NCBI GenBank assembly: GCA_043228905.1
Contig: JBHGNT010000003.1
Coordinates: 7,006,001 to 7,070,000, forward strand
Length of the DNA: 64,000 bases
Reading direction: 5' to 3'
Origin: Azolla caroliniana
Lineage: Eukaryota > Polypodiophyta
The notes beneath the pieces were generated by a model. That model saw only the letters and a list, made by a program, of their open reading frames with translations. It was not told where the DNA came from and searched no databases. Below, one piece after another: positions 20,551-31,448 of the stretch. Position numbers and translations under genes: made by a program. The number at the start of each line of letters is the position of its first letter. The first letter of the stretch is position 1.

Positions 20551-21018
20551 TGTTAAGAGTCTATTACTAAACAATAGACCAAGTAAAAGAAAGGTAAATA
20601 GATTGGATAGAAGAACCCATTCCACCCGACACCCCCGAGCTATGATCAAGACATAGCCAACCTACCACCGACATTCTATACCAACGGATATTAGGATGAC
20701 TAATACCTTGGAAGAGATAACATGATCGTATTAACGAAAGCCTAGCTTGCACTACCGGTGTTTTAAGTCGGCAACCTTCTGAAGTAATGTGTCTTATGAT
20801 GGTAGCTAAGCCTCATATTTATACCTCTACCTAGGCCCCTTAAATAGATGTGCCTTTGAAAAATACTCTCCACTCATTAGTTTTCAAGATCATGATAGTG
20901 CATGCACCTATTATTCCTTCTATCCAATCACATTAGTCCATTTCTAACATTAGTGAACATACCCTTCTTTATCTAAATATTAGTGACCTACCCTCTCCTA
21001 CATTATGTGTGCATAACA
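20551..21018 (-). mobile_element. Solo LTR, copy 1 (inverted relative to copy 2)
   Basis: A 468-bp block bounded by TGTTAAGAG and GCATAACA is the reverse complement of a related block at 38,285-38,831. Its flanks AGTAT and TGTAT are one mismatch from a 5-bp target duplication. TG...CA ends and no internal coding region fit a solo LTR, although the parent family is not in the window. Confidence 0.65.
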
Positions 21019-21548
21019 TGTATGCTCTCCCTCCCCTACTTGCTTCAACCTCTACATAGATGAGGTAGCAACATGGAGACAGAAATGTGTCTATGGTGCA
21101 TGTTGTGCATGAGCTTAATGCAAGATATGGACTCTAGTAAATAAAGAAGAATTACGCAACCATTCTTAAAGATTGTGATCTCACCAACCCCCACAATCTT
21201 CATACGTAAGGGAAATGTCCAAAGAGGTAGAATGGAGTGATTCATAATAGCAATAGCAATAACAATGAGGGGAATTTGTGTTGTGTCCATCTTCTCACAA
21301 GAATAGAAACTAGACACTTGAAGCATCAAGAGATACCTTACAATGGTTTAAAACTTTAAACATATGTCAAATACCTCAATAGCTTACTAAGTTTTACAAC
21401 CTAAGAGTTAAGATGTAAGTATGTGGTTTAGCGCAAACTACTTTTCAAATGAGATGTATGAGATGTTACACTTAAAAGTATCAATTCACAATAGTAATAA
21501 TAATAAGACAAATTGGCGTTGTGTCAATCTTCTGATATGAGTGGAGAC
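21019..21548. other. Intergenic sequence with a local ~250-bp duplication
   Basis: A segment at 21,241-21,330 and the one at 21,485-21,548 (continuing at 25,550) are paralogues (both ATTCA-ATAG-AATA runs, GTTGTG, ATCTTCT, TAGACACTTGAAGCAT). The hAT-like element is inserted in the second copy; the first preserves the empty site. Confidence 0.65.
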
Positions 21549-21883
21549 CAATGTTGGGGTAAAGTCCCAAGAACAATGTCGGCGTTCCGGTTGGGTTGGG
21601 ACTTTTGCCAGCCAAGGTGGGGAAGAGCCGGAACTGATTCCGGCTAGAATTTCCCAATAACTGGAATCTAGCCAGTTCATATTTTTAGAATCGTCTATTT
21701 ATGTATTTTTATATAAAAAATGTAAATAAATAAAAAAATGTTTTTAGGTTTAATTACCTTGGCCCCCTTTTTTCCCCCTTTCCCCCTTTCTTTTCCCCCT
21801 CTTTCCCCTAAAACAAGCAAAGCCCCCCACCCTTTTTCTGCAGAGCTTTATGCTCTTGTTTCACCATGGCTACTAGGCCCTCG

Positions 21884-21885
<2 letters not shown>

Positions 21886-21926
<41 letters not shown>

Positions 21927-22075
21927 TCTCTCTCTCTCTCATGCTTTCATTCGTCCTGCTTGTGTACACATATGTTCTACTTCTACATTTGCTCTTGTTT
22001 CACCATGGCTACCAAGCAAATGGAGAAGGACGATCTCCTTCTCTATTTGCTCTTGTTTTGCCATGGCTACCAAGG

Positions 22076-22120
<45 letters not shown>
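21886..22120 (+). repeat. Two (TC)n microsatellites with flanking duplicated unit
   Basis: TC runs at about 21,886-21,949 and 22,078-22,118 are each preceded by a CACCATGGCTAC/GCCATGGCTACC motif and followed by a TTCATTCGTCC motif. This indicates a roughly 190-bp duplication around the microsatellite. Ser/Leu-rich frames across it are translation of the repeat. Confidence 0.8.
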
Positions 22121-22124
<4 letters not shown>

Positions 22125-22297
22125 TCTTTCATTCGTCCCGCTTGTGTGTATGTACTACTTCATCGCACACCTGCATAGATTGTCGGTGTGTTGTTGTTTT
22201 CTGTGTGTACTTCAATTCTTTCTCTGCTCTTCATGGGAGGTGTAGTATTTTAACACTTTTGTAGAAATATACAATATCAACTCATTCTTGCTCTTTT

Positions 22298-23190
22298 GTA
22301 GGATCTATATGCTGAGTATGGTTGGAAAAGAAGAAGCCACACTAAGCGCTCTTATTAATCCACAAAAGGGTGAGCTAGGAAAACTAAAGGCTGCATGGAA
22401 GTGGGAGCCAAATACACAGGTTGGTGCATTCTGCTCTTTTCACAAATTTAATGTTTGGAAAATTTTATATACATAAAGAAGAGATTATGTGCAAAGCACA
22501 ATGCGATGTGGCATTCTTATCTTTGTCCTTGTGCTCTTTGCCTTTCTCTTTTTCAAGACCTCTAATGTAAGATAAAGATTCACTAGATAACCACTTAATT
22601 TCTCAAATGGAGGGTATCTTGAAGTTGGATAGGTTACACCAGTCAGAGGTGGATAGGCAGGTAGATAGACACCATCTAAATTAGGCGGATATGGGTGTCG
22701 GTAATTTACATCACCTTTGGTGGTCGGATGATATGAAGGTGGATAGGTAGATGATACACCTTGAGATTGGGGAGGATACAATTGTCTATGGGGTTGGGTA
22801 TATGCCAATGCAGGATAAGAACCACTTGTTTCATAACCATAAGGTAGATAAGACTCTTTACTCAGGGGATATGTAGGTAATGTGGTTGAAAACAGTAGGT
22901 GGATAGGTAAAACTTTCTCTTCTCCCAATCTCGCTCAATTCTTTCTACGTCTCATTCTCCATTGTTTCTCAAATGTTGTTTGATTATTTGCTCTCTTTCT
23001 CGCAGACCAATCACCTCCTCATATGTAATAGGGTATTACAAAACTTGATATTTGTGTTTTGTTTTTTCCTTTATTGTGAGCAGGATAAGATTTTGCAGTC
23101 CACTGGAAGAGGCCACATGGTTAATGTTATGAAGAATGGAGCTGCTATCTGAAAATCTCTCCACATCTACAATCTAGCTGCAAAAGTGTG
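22298..23190 (+). pseudogene. Exon-like captured fragments, gene not recognised
   Basis: Two stretches look like exons with splice signals. The first is bounded by TTTTGTAG before 22,302 and CACAG/GTTGGT at about 22,420 (one frame reads KGELGKLKAAWKWEPNTQ). The second follows GTGAGCAG at about 23,083 and reads DKILQSTGRGHMVNVMKNGA before a stop. I do not recognise the source gene. A minus-strand, Pro/Tyr-rich open frame of 147 codons (22,485-22,928; TYPPSYHPTTKGDVNYRHPY) lies between them, in what would be an intron, and could be another captured piece. No intact gene is implied. Confidence 0.4.
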
Positions 23191-23399
23191 TGTTGGTTGG
23201 TTGTTCCTTAACATACTTATCTTTGCATATTGTTCTTGACAACATTGTTTGGGAAATATTGCATGAGTTCTCTTTTCATGCATGAAATATAATAGGAAAC
23301 CATGGGCAACGTTCATCGTTTCAATAGTTGTATTTTCATTTTAAAGTTTACATGCTAAATGGGTTATGGTTTCAGAGCCCTTGACTTGGAATTGAACCT

Positions 23400-23690
23400 A
23401 TGTGAATGTTGAATGTTTCGGAATTGAGAGCTTGACAAAACTAATTTCTACAATAGCACAAAAACTTGGTGATGATTTTGATGTCAGTAAAATCACCACA
23501 TATAATGGTAAAAAAATTTGCTCCAAACTATAGTTTGCTAATTGGTATCAAGTGATTTATTGTGTCACATTGACCTTTGCATGCAATATGAAGACGTTGA
23601 AGGTGACCGTGTAATCCTAGCTACTGATGATAATCTTATGAATGTTATAACTTATGCAAGATTGTTAGGAACCAAGGTATTATGCTCATT
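23400..23690 (+). pseudogene. PB1-domain-like gene fragment inside the hAT-like element
   Basis: Two segments together resemble the PB1 domain of plant CBS-domain or related PB1 proteins. The first, about 23,400-23,507, gives FGIESLTKLISTIAQKLGDD and FDVSK and ends at a plausible donor (AATG/GTAAAA). The second, about 23,579-23,678, gives QYEDVEGDRVILATDDNLM and NVITYARLLGTK and ends AAG/GTATTA. The intron between has lost its AG acceptor (GCATGCAA). Presence of an intron indicates the piece came from genomic DNA, not a processed transcript. It is a fragment; nothing upstream or downstream completes the protein. Confidence 0.55.
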
Positions 23691-24219
23691 GCTAGTTCAA
23701 TTATTTATCAGACCATTTGGCTAGCACAATTGACAGTCTCTTTCCTAAATTATCTTAAAATTAGAGAGGCGGATTAGTTTAATGGTTTGAGGTTTTAATC
23801 ATGTTAGGTTAGTCCTGAGCAAAATATATATTTGTTTGTCATTCAAGATAACTCCATGTTCAAATATATTTCTTGGTGCAGCTCAAGTTTTGGCAATATT
23901 CAAAGTTTATTTTATTCAGAAAGTCATTCAATAGTGTCTTAGAACACAATTATATTCAGGTTCTAAAGCTTCATTTAAACTACACTCAAGGAGTGGCAAA
24001 GAAAAGTATTCCTCAAGAATCCTAGAGTGATACTGAGTTCCAGCATGGAAGAATAGGAGTAAAAGTACAAAGGAAACAAAATTGGGGATCGACAACATAC
24101 ACTATTGTTGTACCTAGAGTTGAAGTCGTGTTTGGGATAAGTAAGCTTGCTCTCTTAAATTGATCAAATACGTTAGTGTACCAGCCATAGATTTATGCAT
24201 CTTAAAGTGCACCTCTCAG

Positions 24220-24791
24220 TAGCAATGGGCGCGGTTCGGTTTCGGTTCGGTTCGGTTTCAAGGCAAAGTAACCGAACTGAACCGAAACCGAACCGTTTAT
24301 TTAAAACAAAAACCAAACCAAACCGTTTATGAACTCTCAATATTGAAACCAAACCGTTTAGGGAAAAGTTGAAACCAAACTGAACCATTTAATAAAAAAT
24401 TTAAACCTAACCACTTAAATTAAACTAATTAAACATCTAAATAAACAAAAATACATTAAATTAAATAGGCATTTAAGTTAAATTTATAACATCAATAAAA
24501 GAAACTTTAATTGAATCATTAAATAAAATAAACATTTAAGTTAAATTAATTAAATCAATAAAAAACCATTAATTAAACCATTAAATCAATAAACTATTAA
24601 GGTAAAACAAAAGTTAACCAAAAACTTATAAACCTCTAAACCCGAGTTTTAGAACCAAACCAAACCGAAACCTAACTATTTATTGAAAATCCAAACCAAA
24701 CCAAACTATTAAATATTTTTAGAACCAATAAACCGTTAAACCATGGCTTAACTGTTCGGTTCAGTTTGAGCCGAAACCATGCCCATTGCTA
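24220..24791. mobile_element. hAT-type MITE nested in the larger element
   Basis: A 572-bp AT-rich segment has terminal inverted repeats TAGCAATGGGC...GCCCATTGCTA, followed inward by GGTTCGG/CCGAACC arrays. The flanking 8-bp duplication is CCTCTCAG (24,212-24,219) versus CCTCTTAG (24,792-24,799), one mismatch. It is non-coding. Confidence 0.8.
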
Positions 24792-25549
24792 CCTCTTAGG
24801 AAAAAATTTGAAGATTCATGTTTGGGTTGTCAAAAAAAGCCTCGATAACCCTTGGATTATGTAATTGGCGATTATGTCATTACCCTAGTTGAGAATTTTA
24901 TATAAGAGTTGAAATGACATTCAAACCACAAATGATGAGTTTTAAATGCGATCTAAGAGTTTTAAATTATGATAATTTTATATTTACAATTGCTGTAAAT
25001 GATGTTTTGTGTATGCAGAGGTAATATTGTTGTTGTCTTGGATAAGATCCATCCGACATTATATGTATACAGTTTTTAACAACGTTGTAACTGGCAAATG
25101 AGACAAGAGTGATGGCTTTTCTGTTGTGTCTGTCTTCTTCCTTCTTGTGCCATCCCCTTCCCCAAAAGTAACCTCTTTATGTTTTTGGTGCTATGTTGTT
25201 AGCCTTCTATCAACTCGGGGGATTGAGATCATAGATGAGTACCCCCAAATAGGTTGTAAATTGAATCCATAGATTATGCTACTCTTACATACTCTACATT
25301 ATGGCCCACAAAAAAAATAAGAAAGGCAAAGGAAAGCACTATTTTTGTTTGTGATTTATTTGATTTGGTATTGTGCTAAAAAAACTTTATTTGATTTGGT
25401 ATGCGCTAAAAAAAAATTCAACGTGTTCCGATTGACATAATCGCTGGTAGGAAAGTGGCCGGTTAAAATTTTAAATTTCCGGTTAGGTTCATAAGAAGCA
25501 GGAAAATTTCCGGTAGTGGCTAGAGACTTTGCCCAACACCGGTGGAGAC

Positions 25550-25991
25550 TAGACACTTGAAGCATCCATACATAAAAAAAAACATGATGGCCCACAATCT
25601 TCTACAAATTCCCTACTAGAACTAATCCATTGCACTTAATGATCTTTCACTTTAACAACAAACATAAAATATAGTTTAATATTATACCTGAAATCGTAAT
25701 ACTTCGTGACCAAAAAAAATTATCCCTAGGGATATTTTCTAATATTCATTATAATTAAAATGCCAATCCCAACAAGCCAATTGAGATGGACTCCCTAGAT
25801 TTTCACATCCATGTGTATGTAAATAGCTAATACTTTATTCACAATTAACAAGACAAATTAACCATATACTTTTTCCAATGAAGATTTTCGCCACCCCCAA
25901 AATGGAGATTTTCACCATATGCAATCATATATGTGTGTGAATATGTAAAGGGCTAATACTTCATTCACGATTACTTCTTCCAAAAACATAG
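25550..25991. other. AT-rich intergenic sequence
   Basis: No gene is recognised. It begins with the right half of the target site of the hAT-like element and ends at the CATAG duplication of copia D. Confidence 0.5.
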
Positions 25992-26271
25992 TGTTGAGAA
26001 TCGAACTCAACTTCCCATAGAGATAGTGTTCACACTAGACAATGGACATCATTCTAGGTTAGTTTTGTAATTAGTAGAAAGGGCACTTCCCCTAGACTAG
26101 TTGGTATTTAAACCAACTCATTGTAACTTAGTTATTGTTGGATGTAATCATATTTTTCCTTGAATACAGCTTCTCACTCACTCTCTCCGTCTCTCTTGTC
26201 TTACGTGCACACACACACACACAGAGCTCCCTTCCATTGCACAACACCACCTACATCTTTCCTTCTTCACA
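25992..26271 (+). mobile_element. 5' LTR of copia element D
   Basis: A 280-bp LTR starting TGTTGAGAATC and ending CTTCTTCACA, preceded by the target duplication CATAG (25,987-25,991). It is directly followed by the primer-binding site TGGTATCAGAGC (26,272-26,283). It differs from the 3' LTR at roughly two dozen sites by eye, so it is far older than element C. Confidence 0.93.
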
Positions 26272-26376
26272 TGGTATCAGAGCGTGTGGTTGTCTGATCG
26301 AGATTATTCAACTATGTTATCTCACACACCAACGATCAACAAAACCGGTTCAAGCAACAGAGAAGAAATCGACATA

Positions 26377-29300
26377 ATGAACACTCAAATGGGAAGTGCA
26401 CTTCCTACAGAGAAGCTCGATAGGACAAACTTCACATCTTGGGAGTACAAGATGTATCAATACCTTGTCGATCAAGGATATTGGAGCTATATCGAGGGAG
26501 CTCACGAAACACAACCCAACCCAACACACGCAAACTATCTAGCCTGGGAGCATGCCGCAAACCGTGTGTTGTATTGCCTTGCATCATGCATTCATGATCA
26601 CATGCTTGGCTATATTCGAGAGGCAAAGACGCCAAAAGAAGCTCGGGGCAATCTCAAGAAGATTGTCGCTGCCAACATGGCTACACGAAAGCCCCAACTC
26701 CGACAAGAGTTGAATAATATACAACAAAGGGACAAATTATGCCACGAATTCCGATTATGACGAGAAGGGAGAAATGTTCGTAATGAGCCACAAAGCTCAT
26801 TCAATGTTGGCACAAGACCCGACAAGCAACTCATCCTCAAAAGATGTATGGTTTCTAGACTCGGGAGCATCCAATCACATTACATCTCATGAAGATTGGT
26901 TCCGAGAGTTGAGAAAGCCCAATCGACCCGGCTATGTCAAAACCGAAGACGACACAACTGACTCGATTCGGCATATCGGAAATGTCCCATTCAGGAACGA
27001 ACAAACAAACCTACCTAAAGAACGTATTGCATGTCCCAACCATCACGAAAAACCTGGTCACGATAGGCCAAATTTTCGAACAAGGCATGCAAGTACGATT
27101 CAATAATGAAGGGTGCTTTATTGAGAATGAAGGTCGATTAGTCGCTCATGGTCGAAGAGAAGGCCGAATGTTCATCCTTGGATCAAACGAGTTGAAGTCA
27201 GGTATGTTCGCGAAAGGCCTCAAAGTCGAAACCGACTTGAAGTTGTGGCACAAGCGAATTGGTCACATCAATCGCCAAAAGCTTAAAGGAATGCAATCTA
27301 AAGGATTCGTAATCGAACTCCTAACATTTACCGAAAAGGAGATAGTTGGCGTATGTGAAGCCTGCCAATTCGGCAAATAACACCGCCAACCATTCCCGAA
27401 AGAGAGGAATGTGAGCAAAGGGATCTTGGATGTAGTACATTCAGATCTTTGGGGACCAACCTAAAGGAAAACATTCGGTGGTTGCCGATATTATGTCATG
27501 TTCATCGACGACTTCTCAAGGCATACCTAGATCTATCCTATGCGGCAGAAGAGTGAAGTGTTCGGACGCTTCCAAAGGTTTAAAAACGAAGTCGAAAAAG
27601 CCACAAGTCAGCATGTTTGATGCCTTCGATCAGATGGAGGCAAGGAGTATTTCTCGGATGATTTTATAGCATATGTCCGAAAGGAAGGAATTCGACGAGA
27701 ATTCTCCTACCGACGTTCACCTCAGCAAAATGGAGTAGCCAAACAAAAGAATCGGCACATAGTAGAGGTGGCAAGGGCCATGATGAACGAGAAAACCTTG
27801 TTGAAATCATACTGGGTAGAAGCGGCTAATACAGCCGTCTATCTCATGAACAGATGTACAACCTTTGGGGTACATAATGTAACCCCTCATGAGAAGTTTT
27901 TTGGAAAGACGTTGGATCTATCACATATCCAGCTATTCGGCTCGATCGCCTACGTACACCTGACAAGAAGCGACAAAAGCTCAACCCGAAGTCAGAGAAA
28001 TGTATCCTCGTAGGGTACTCACTTGCACAAAAGGGGTAGTTATAAGTCATCCACCCGAAAAACTCGAGTAAGTCGAGACGTCATTTTCGACTAGTCAGCA
28101 TCCTGGTACGAACCAGAGATGACTCTAATTCCGTCCACAATCGACCCGGATTCGGTCAACCAAGAGATAGAAGACGAAGATCAAATAAGGCAGATGCTCA
28201 AAAAAAGTCTGATTACGATAAGGCTGAGTGGACCACAAGAGCCCCAGAGTGACCAAAGCACATCTCGGTCAAGCTCGAAACTAGACAAAGGGAAGGCCAA
28301 AATGGCCAAATACGAAGATCCGATCGACAATGAGTCGACTCATTCCCTTGATAGTGAGTTTGAAGGACCTGATCTGCCAATCATCCAGACAAATAGAGCT
28401 AAGAAGGCCATAGCCTCTACAAACGAGAAGCTCTATCGCTCCACCTGAGAGAAGAACCCGGTTAGCTGATTCGGCTAGGATGAGTATATGGCATATCACT
28501 ATGCCTTTATGATGAAGGTGGCGACTATCCGAAAACCAGAAACATTTTCCAAGGCAACCAAGGATCCACGATGGATCAAAGCCATGAACGAAGAAATGCA
28601 GGCTCTATGCAAAAATGAGACATGGGATCTCGTCCCCTGTTCACCACACAAGAAAGCGATCGGTTGCATGTGGATATATAAGGTAAAATTCAATGTTGAC
28701 GGTTTGGTAAATCGCTACAAAGCACGACTAGTAACCAAGGGATATGCTCAAACACACGGCGTCAATTATGAGGAGACCTTTGCCCCAGTGGCAAAGATGA
28801 CGATTGTTCGGACAGTCATTGCACTCGCAACTGCAAAAGGGTGGCACCTCCACCAAATCGATGTAAAGAATGTCTTCCTACAAGGCGAATTAGAAGAGGA
28901 GGTCTTCATGATTCAATTACCTGATTTCAAATCGAGCGAACACCCGACAGCCGTTTGTCGCCTCAAGAAGCCGTCATATGGACTCAAGTGAGCATCGCGT
29001 GCTTGGCATTTGAAGATCACCTAGTATCTTCACCAAATCAGTTTCCGAATGTCGCAATCGGACAACTCCCTGTACATCAAAAACGAGTTGAACAACCCGA
29101 TTGTCATCATCTTGTATGTGGATGATCTAGTCATCAGAGGAAACAATATAGCCGATATTAATAACTTGTCAAATCACTCCTATCCGGCAGATTCGAAATG
29201 AAAGATATGCACGAGCTCCATTACTTCCTCGGTATCGAAGTAATTCGGACACCGGTTGGGATACTAATCTCTCAACGGCACTATATTCTCAGCTGGCTCT

Positions 29301-29959
29301 ACAAGTTCATGATGACTGAATGCAAACCTGTGTCTACCCCTCTCGATCGAAACCTCAAACTCGATGTCGATTCGGGGACACAAGATTGCGAGCCAACTCC
29401 GTATCGTCAATTAATCGATAGCTTAATCTACCTTACCATCACACGACCCGATCTCAGCTATTCAGTCGATCTCCTTAGCCAATTCGTGCAGAACCCTCGA
29501 AATGTTCATTTCGATTGTGCTAAGAGAGTACCTAGGTACGTCTGTGGGACGATGGATTTCGGCATGATGTATCTGTCGGACAAGATTATTCGGCTCGAAG
29601 GGTACACAGATGCAAACTGTGCCGGCTATAAGGCCGATCGACAATCGACATCAAGATTCGTCTTCTTCCTCGGTAGCGGAGCCATCTCCTGGAGTAGCAA
29701 AAAGCAACCAATAGTCACATTGTCGAGCACAAAAACCGAATACATGGGCGCGGTAGTCGCCGCATGTGAGGTCGTGTGGCTGAAATGCATATTGAAGGAT
29801 CTGGGCGTTCCTATCAAGGATCTGATTCTCTTATACTATGACAGCATGAGCAATATCTACCTGGCTCGGAACCCGGTGTTCCACGTGCGGACTAAGCACA
29901 TTGAAGTACATTATCACTTCATTCGAGAACACGTTCAGGCCGGAGATGTCGACCTATAG
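26377..29959 (+). pseudogene. Copia D gag-pol, broken
   Basis: Fragments run in order. Gag starts at 26,377 (MNTQMGSALPTEKLDRTNFT) and breaks at 26,758, with zinc knuckle and late gag missing. Protease WFLDSGASNHITS lies at about 26,850, and GAG-pre-integrase LKLWHKRIGHINRQKLKGMQ at about 27,240. Integrase pieces follow at 27,480-28,100 (RREFSYRRSPQQNGVAKQKN region). RT is at 28,488-29,150 (CMWIYKVKFNVDGLVNRYKA, LYVDDLVI), then RT end and RNase H at 29,198-29,959 (LEGYTDANCAGYKADRQSTS, RTKHIEVHYHFIREHVQAGD). At least six frame breaks or stops separate these segments, so no polyprotein can be made. Confidence 0.9.
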
Positions 29960-30268
29960 CACATCAGGACAAACCTTCAGGTTGTCGACAGCTTCACAAA
30001 AGCCTTGGGAACCGACAGGCTCAGACAATTAACATCGAACCTTGGTCTCACGATATCTGCATTGCCAATCTTGAGGGGGAGTGACAAATAATAGCCTACC
30101 AGAGGAGTCGAAGTACGATGATAATCGAGCCGAACAAGGAGCACAAAGCACCGAACAGTCAAAGTAGTGTCGACTAACCTTCCGAAAGCCGATTCAGCTG
30201 AATCGAAAATTTTCGAGGATTGAACCAAACCAACTTTTCAACATCCAGAAGTTGTGTTCAAAGGGGTA

Positions 30269-30545
30269 TGTTGAGAGTTGACGCAACTTCCCATAGAGAT
30301 AGTGTTCACACTAGCTAGTGGACATCATACTAGGCTAGTTTTGTAATTAGTAGAAAGGGCACTTCCCCTAGACTAGTTGGTATTTAAACCTACTCTTTGT
30401 AACTTAGTTACTATTGGATGTAATCATATTTTTCCTTCAATACAGCTTCTCATTCACTATGTCTGTCTGTCTTGCCTTACATGCACTCACACACACAGAG
30501 CTCAATTCCGTTGCACAACACCACCTACATTTTTCCTTCTTCACA
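30269..30545 (+). mobile_element. 3' LTR of copia element D
   Basis: 277 bp, TGTTGAGAGTT to CTTCTTCACA, followed by the target duplication CATAG (30,546-30,550). Confidence 0.93.
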
Positions 30546-30550
30546 CATAG

Positions 30551-31079
30551 CTTTAATGTAAGAGTTCTTCCTACAATGTCCATGTCTTCTCTATATCCAA
30601 TTTCATGTGTCTGTTCTAGATCACTTTATTCTTCTCTTTTCTAATTATATGAAGATATGGGTAATTAAGTATATTAAATGGTGTTAATGCATCTATGCTC
30701 ATCCTATGTGACTTTAACCATTCTTTCATTTGAGCATACAGCATTAAATGCTTCTTTTTTCAACTGTTTTGATTTAAATTATTAGAATCCTAATTCATTT
30801 TGCTAGTGGAAATTATATTATTCAAACATAGAGAAACTGAGAGAAAAACAAAGAGAATTACATAGAAAGAAAATTAGGCAAAATACATACCTTGGAGTTG
30901 TGAGCAGGAGATGTCGCACAATCGATGAGCAATGCAAGCAAGCAGAAGCAAATCAGATGATAGACACGTCACACACACAAAGAGGGAAAAAAAGGGGAAA
31001 GAGAAACATAAAAATGTGTGGAAAGGGGTGGAAAGAGTGGGAAAGATAAACATAAAAACGGTTTTCTTTTACCTTTTTT
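30551..31079. other. AT-rich intergenic sequence
   Basis: No gene is recognised. Purine-rich stretches near 30,830-31,060 give lysine-rich translations that look incidental. Confidence 0.5.
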
Positions 31080-31243
31080 TTCAAAACTACATAAATAGCC
31101 AGTTCAAAAAACATGAACCGGCTAGATTCTAGTTGGTAGGAAAACCTGCCCAAAATCAATTTTGGTTGTCCCCCACATTGGTCGGCAAAAGTCCCAATGT
31201 AACTAGAATGTTGACACTATTTCTAAAACTTTGCCCAACACTA
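31080..31243 (-). mobile_element. Isolated terminus of a third hAT-like element
   Basis: Read on the minus strand it starts TAGTGTTGGGCAAAGTTTT and contains GGGACTTTTGCCGACCAATG and ATCTAGCCGGTTCATG. This is the same left-end sequence as the elements starting at 21,549 and 34,234. No partner terminus was found at lower coordinates, so it is a truncated copy. Confidence 0.65.
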
Positions 31244-31448
31244 CCATCAGCCCTTGTATGTGTACCTTACACTCATCACACTCTAACAAATTTAGCAAAA
31301 TAAAAGAGGAAAGAAGATACATAAATGACCTTTTACAATAAATCTAGAATATATGCTAAAGAAGTTGAGAGCCATTTGTCATGTTAAAGAAAATTGGGAA
31401 CATTTGAAAGATATCATCCTTGAGTATTTAAAGTATATCATTTATATG

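Larger units (their letters stand above)
21549..25541 (+). mobile_element. hAT-like inverted-repeat element carrying host gene fragments
   Basis: A 3,993-bp segment starts CAATGTTGGGGTAAAGTC and ends GACTTTGCCCAACACCG, short terminal inverted repeats with only minor mismatches. It is flanked by the perfect 8-bp duplication GTGGAGAC (21,541-21,548 and 25,542-25,549). Eight-base duplications and starts of the YARNG kind (CAATG here, TAATG and CAGTG in the related element at 34,234-36,372) fit the hAT superfamily. No transposase is visible. The interior has exon-like fragments (22,300-23,690), TC microsatellites and a nested MITE. The left-end sequence, TTCCGGTTGGGTTGGGAC, recurs in the element at 34,234 and, inverted, near 31,243. 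Confidence 0.7.
25992..30545 (+). mobile_element. Degenerate Ty1/copia retrotransposon D with intact target duplication
   Basis: A 4,554-bp element with LTRs 25,992-26,271 and 30,269-30,545, a primer-binding site and an AAAGGGGTA purine tract before the 3' LTR. It is flanked by exact 5-bp duplications CATAG (25,987-25,991 and 30,546-30,550). The interior has all pol domains in copia order but many stops and frameshifts, and a deletion between gag and protease. Confidence 0.95.

Noticed and set aside
21549-25541. Mutator-type classification for the gene-carrying element
   Set aside because: The duplication is 8 bp, the inverted repeats are short, and the termini fit the hAT start pattern better. 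A Mutator-like element would usually show 9 bp and long inverted repeats.
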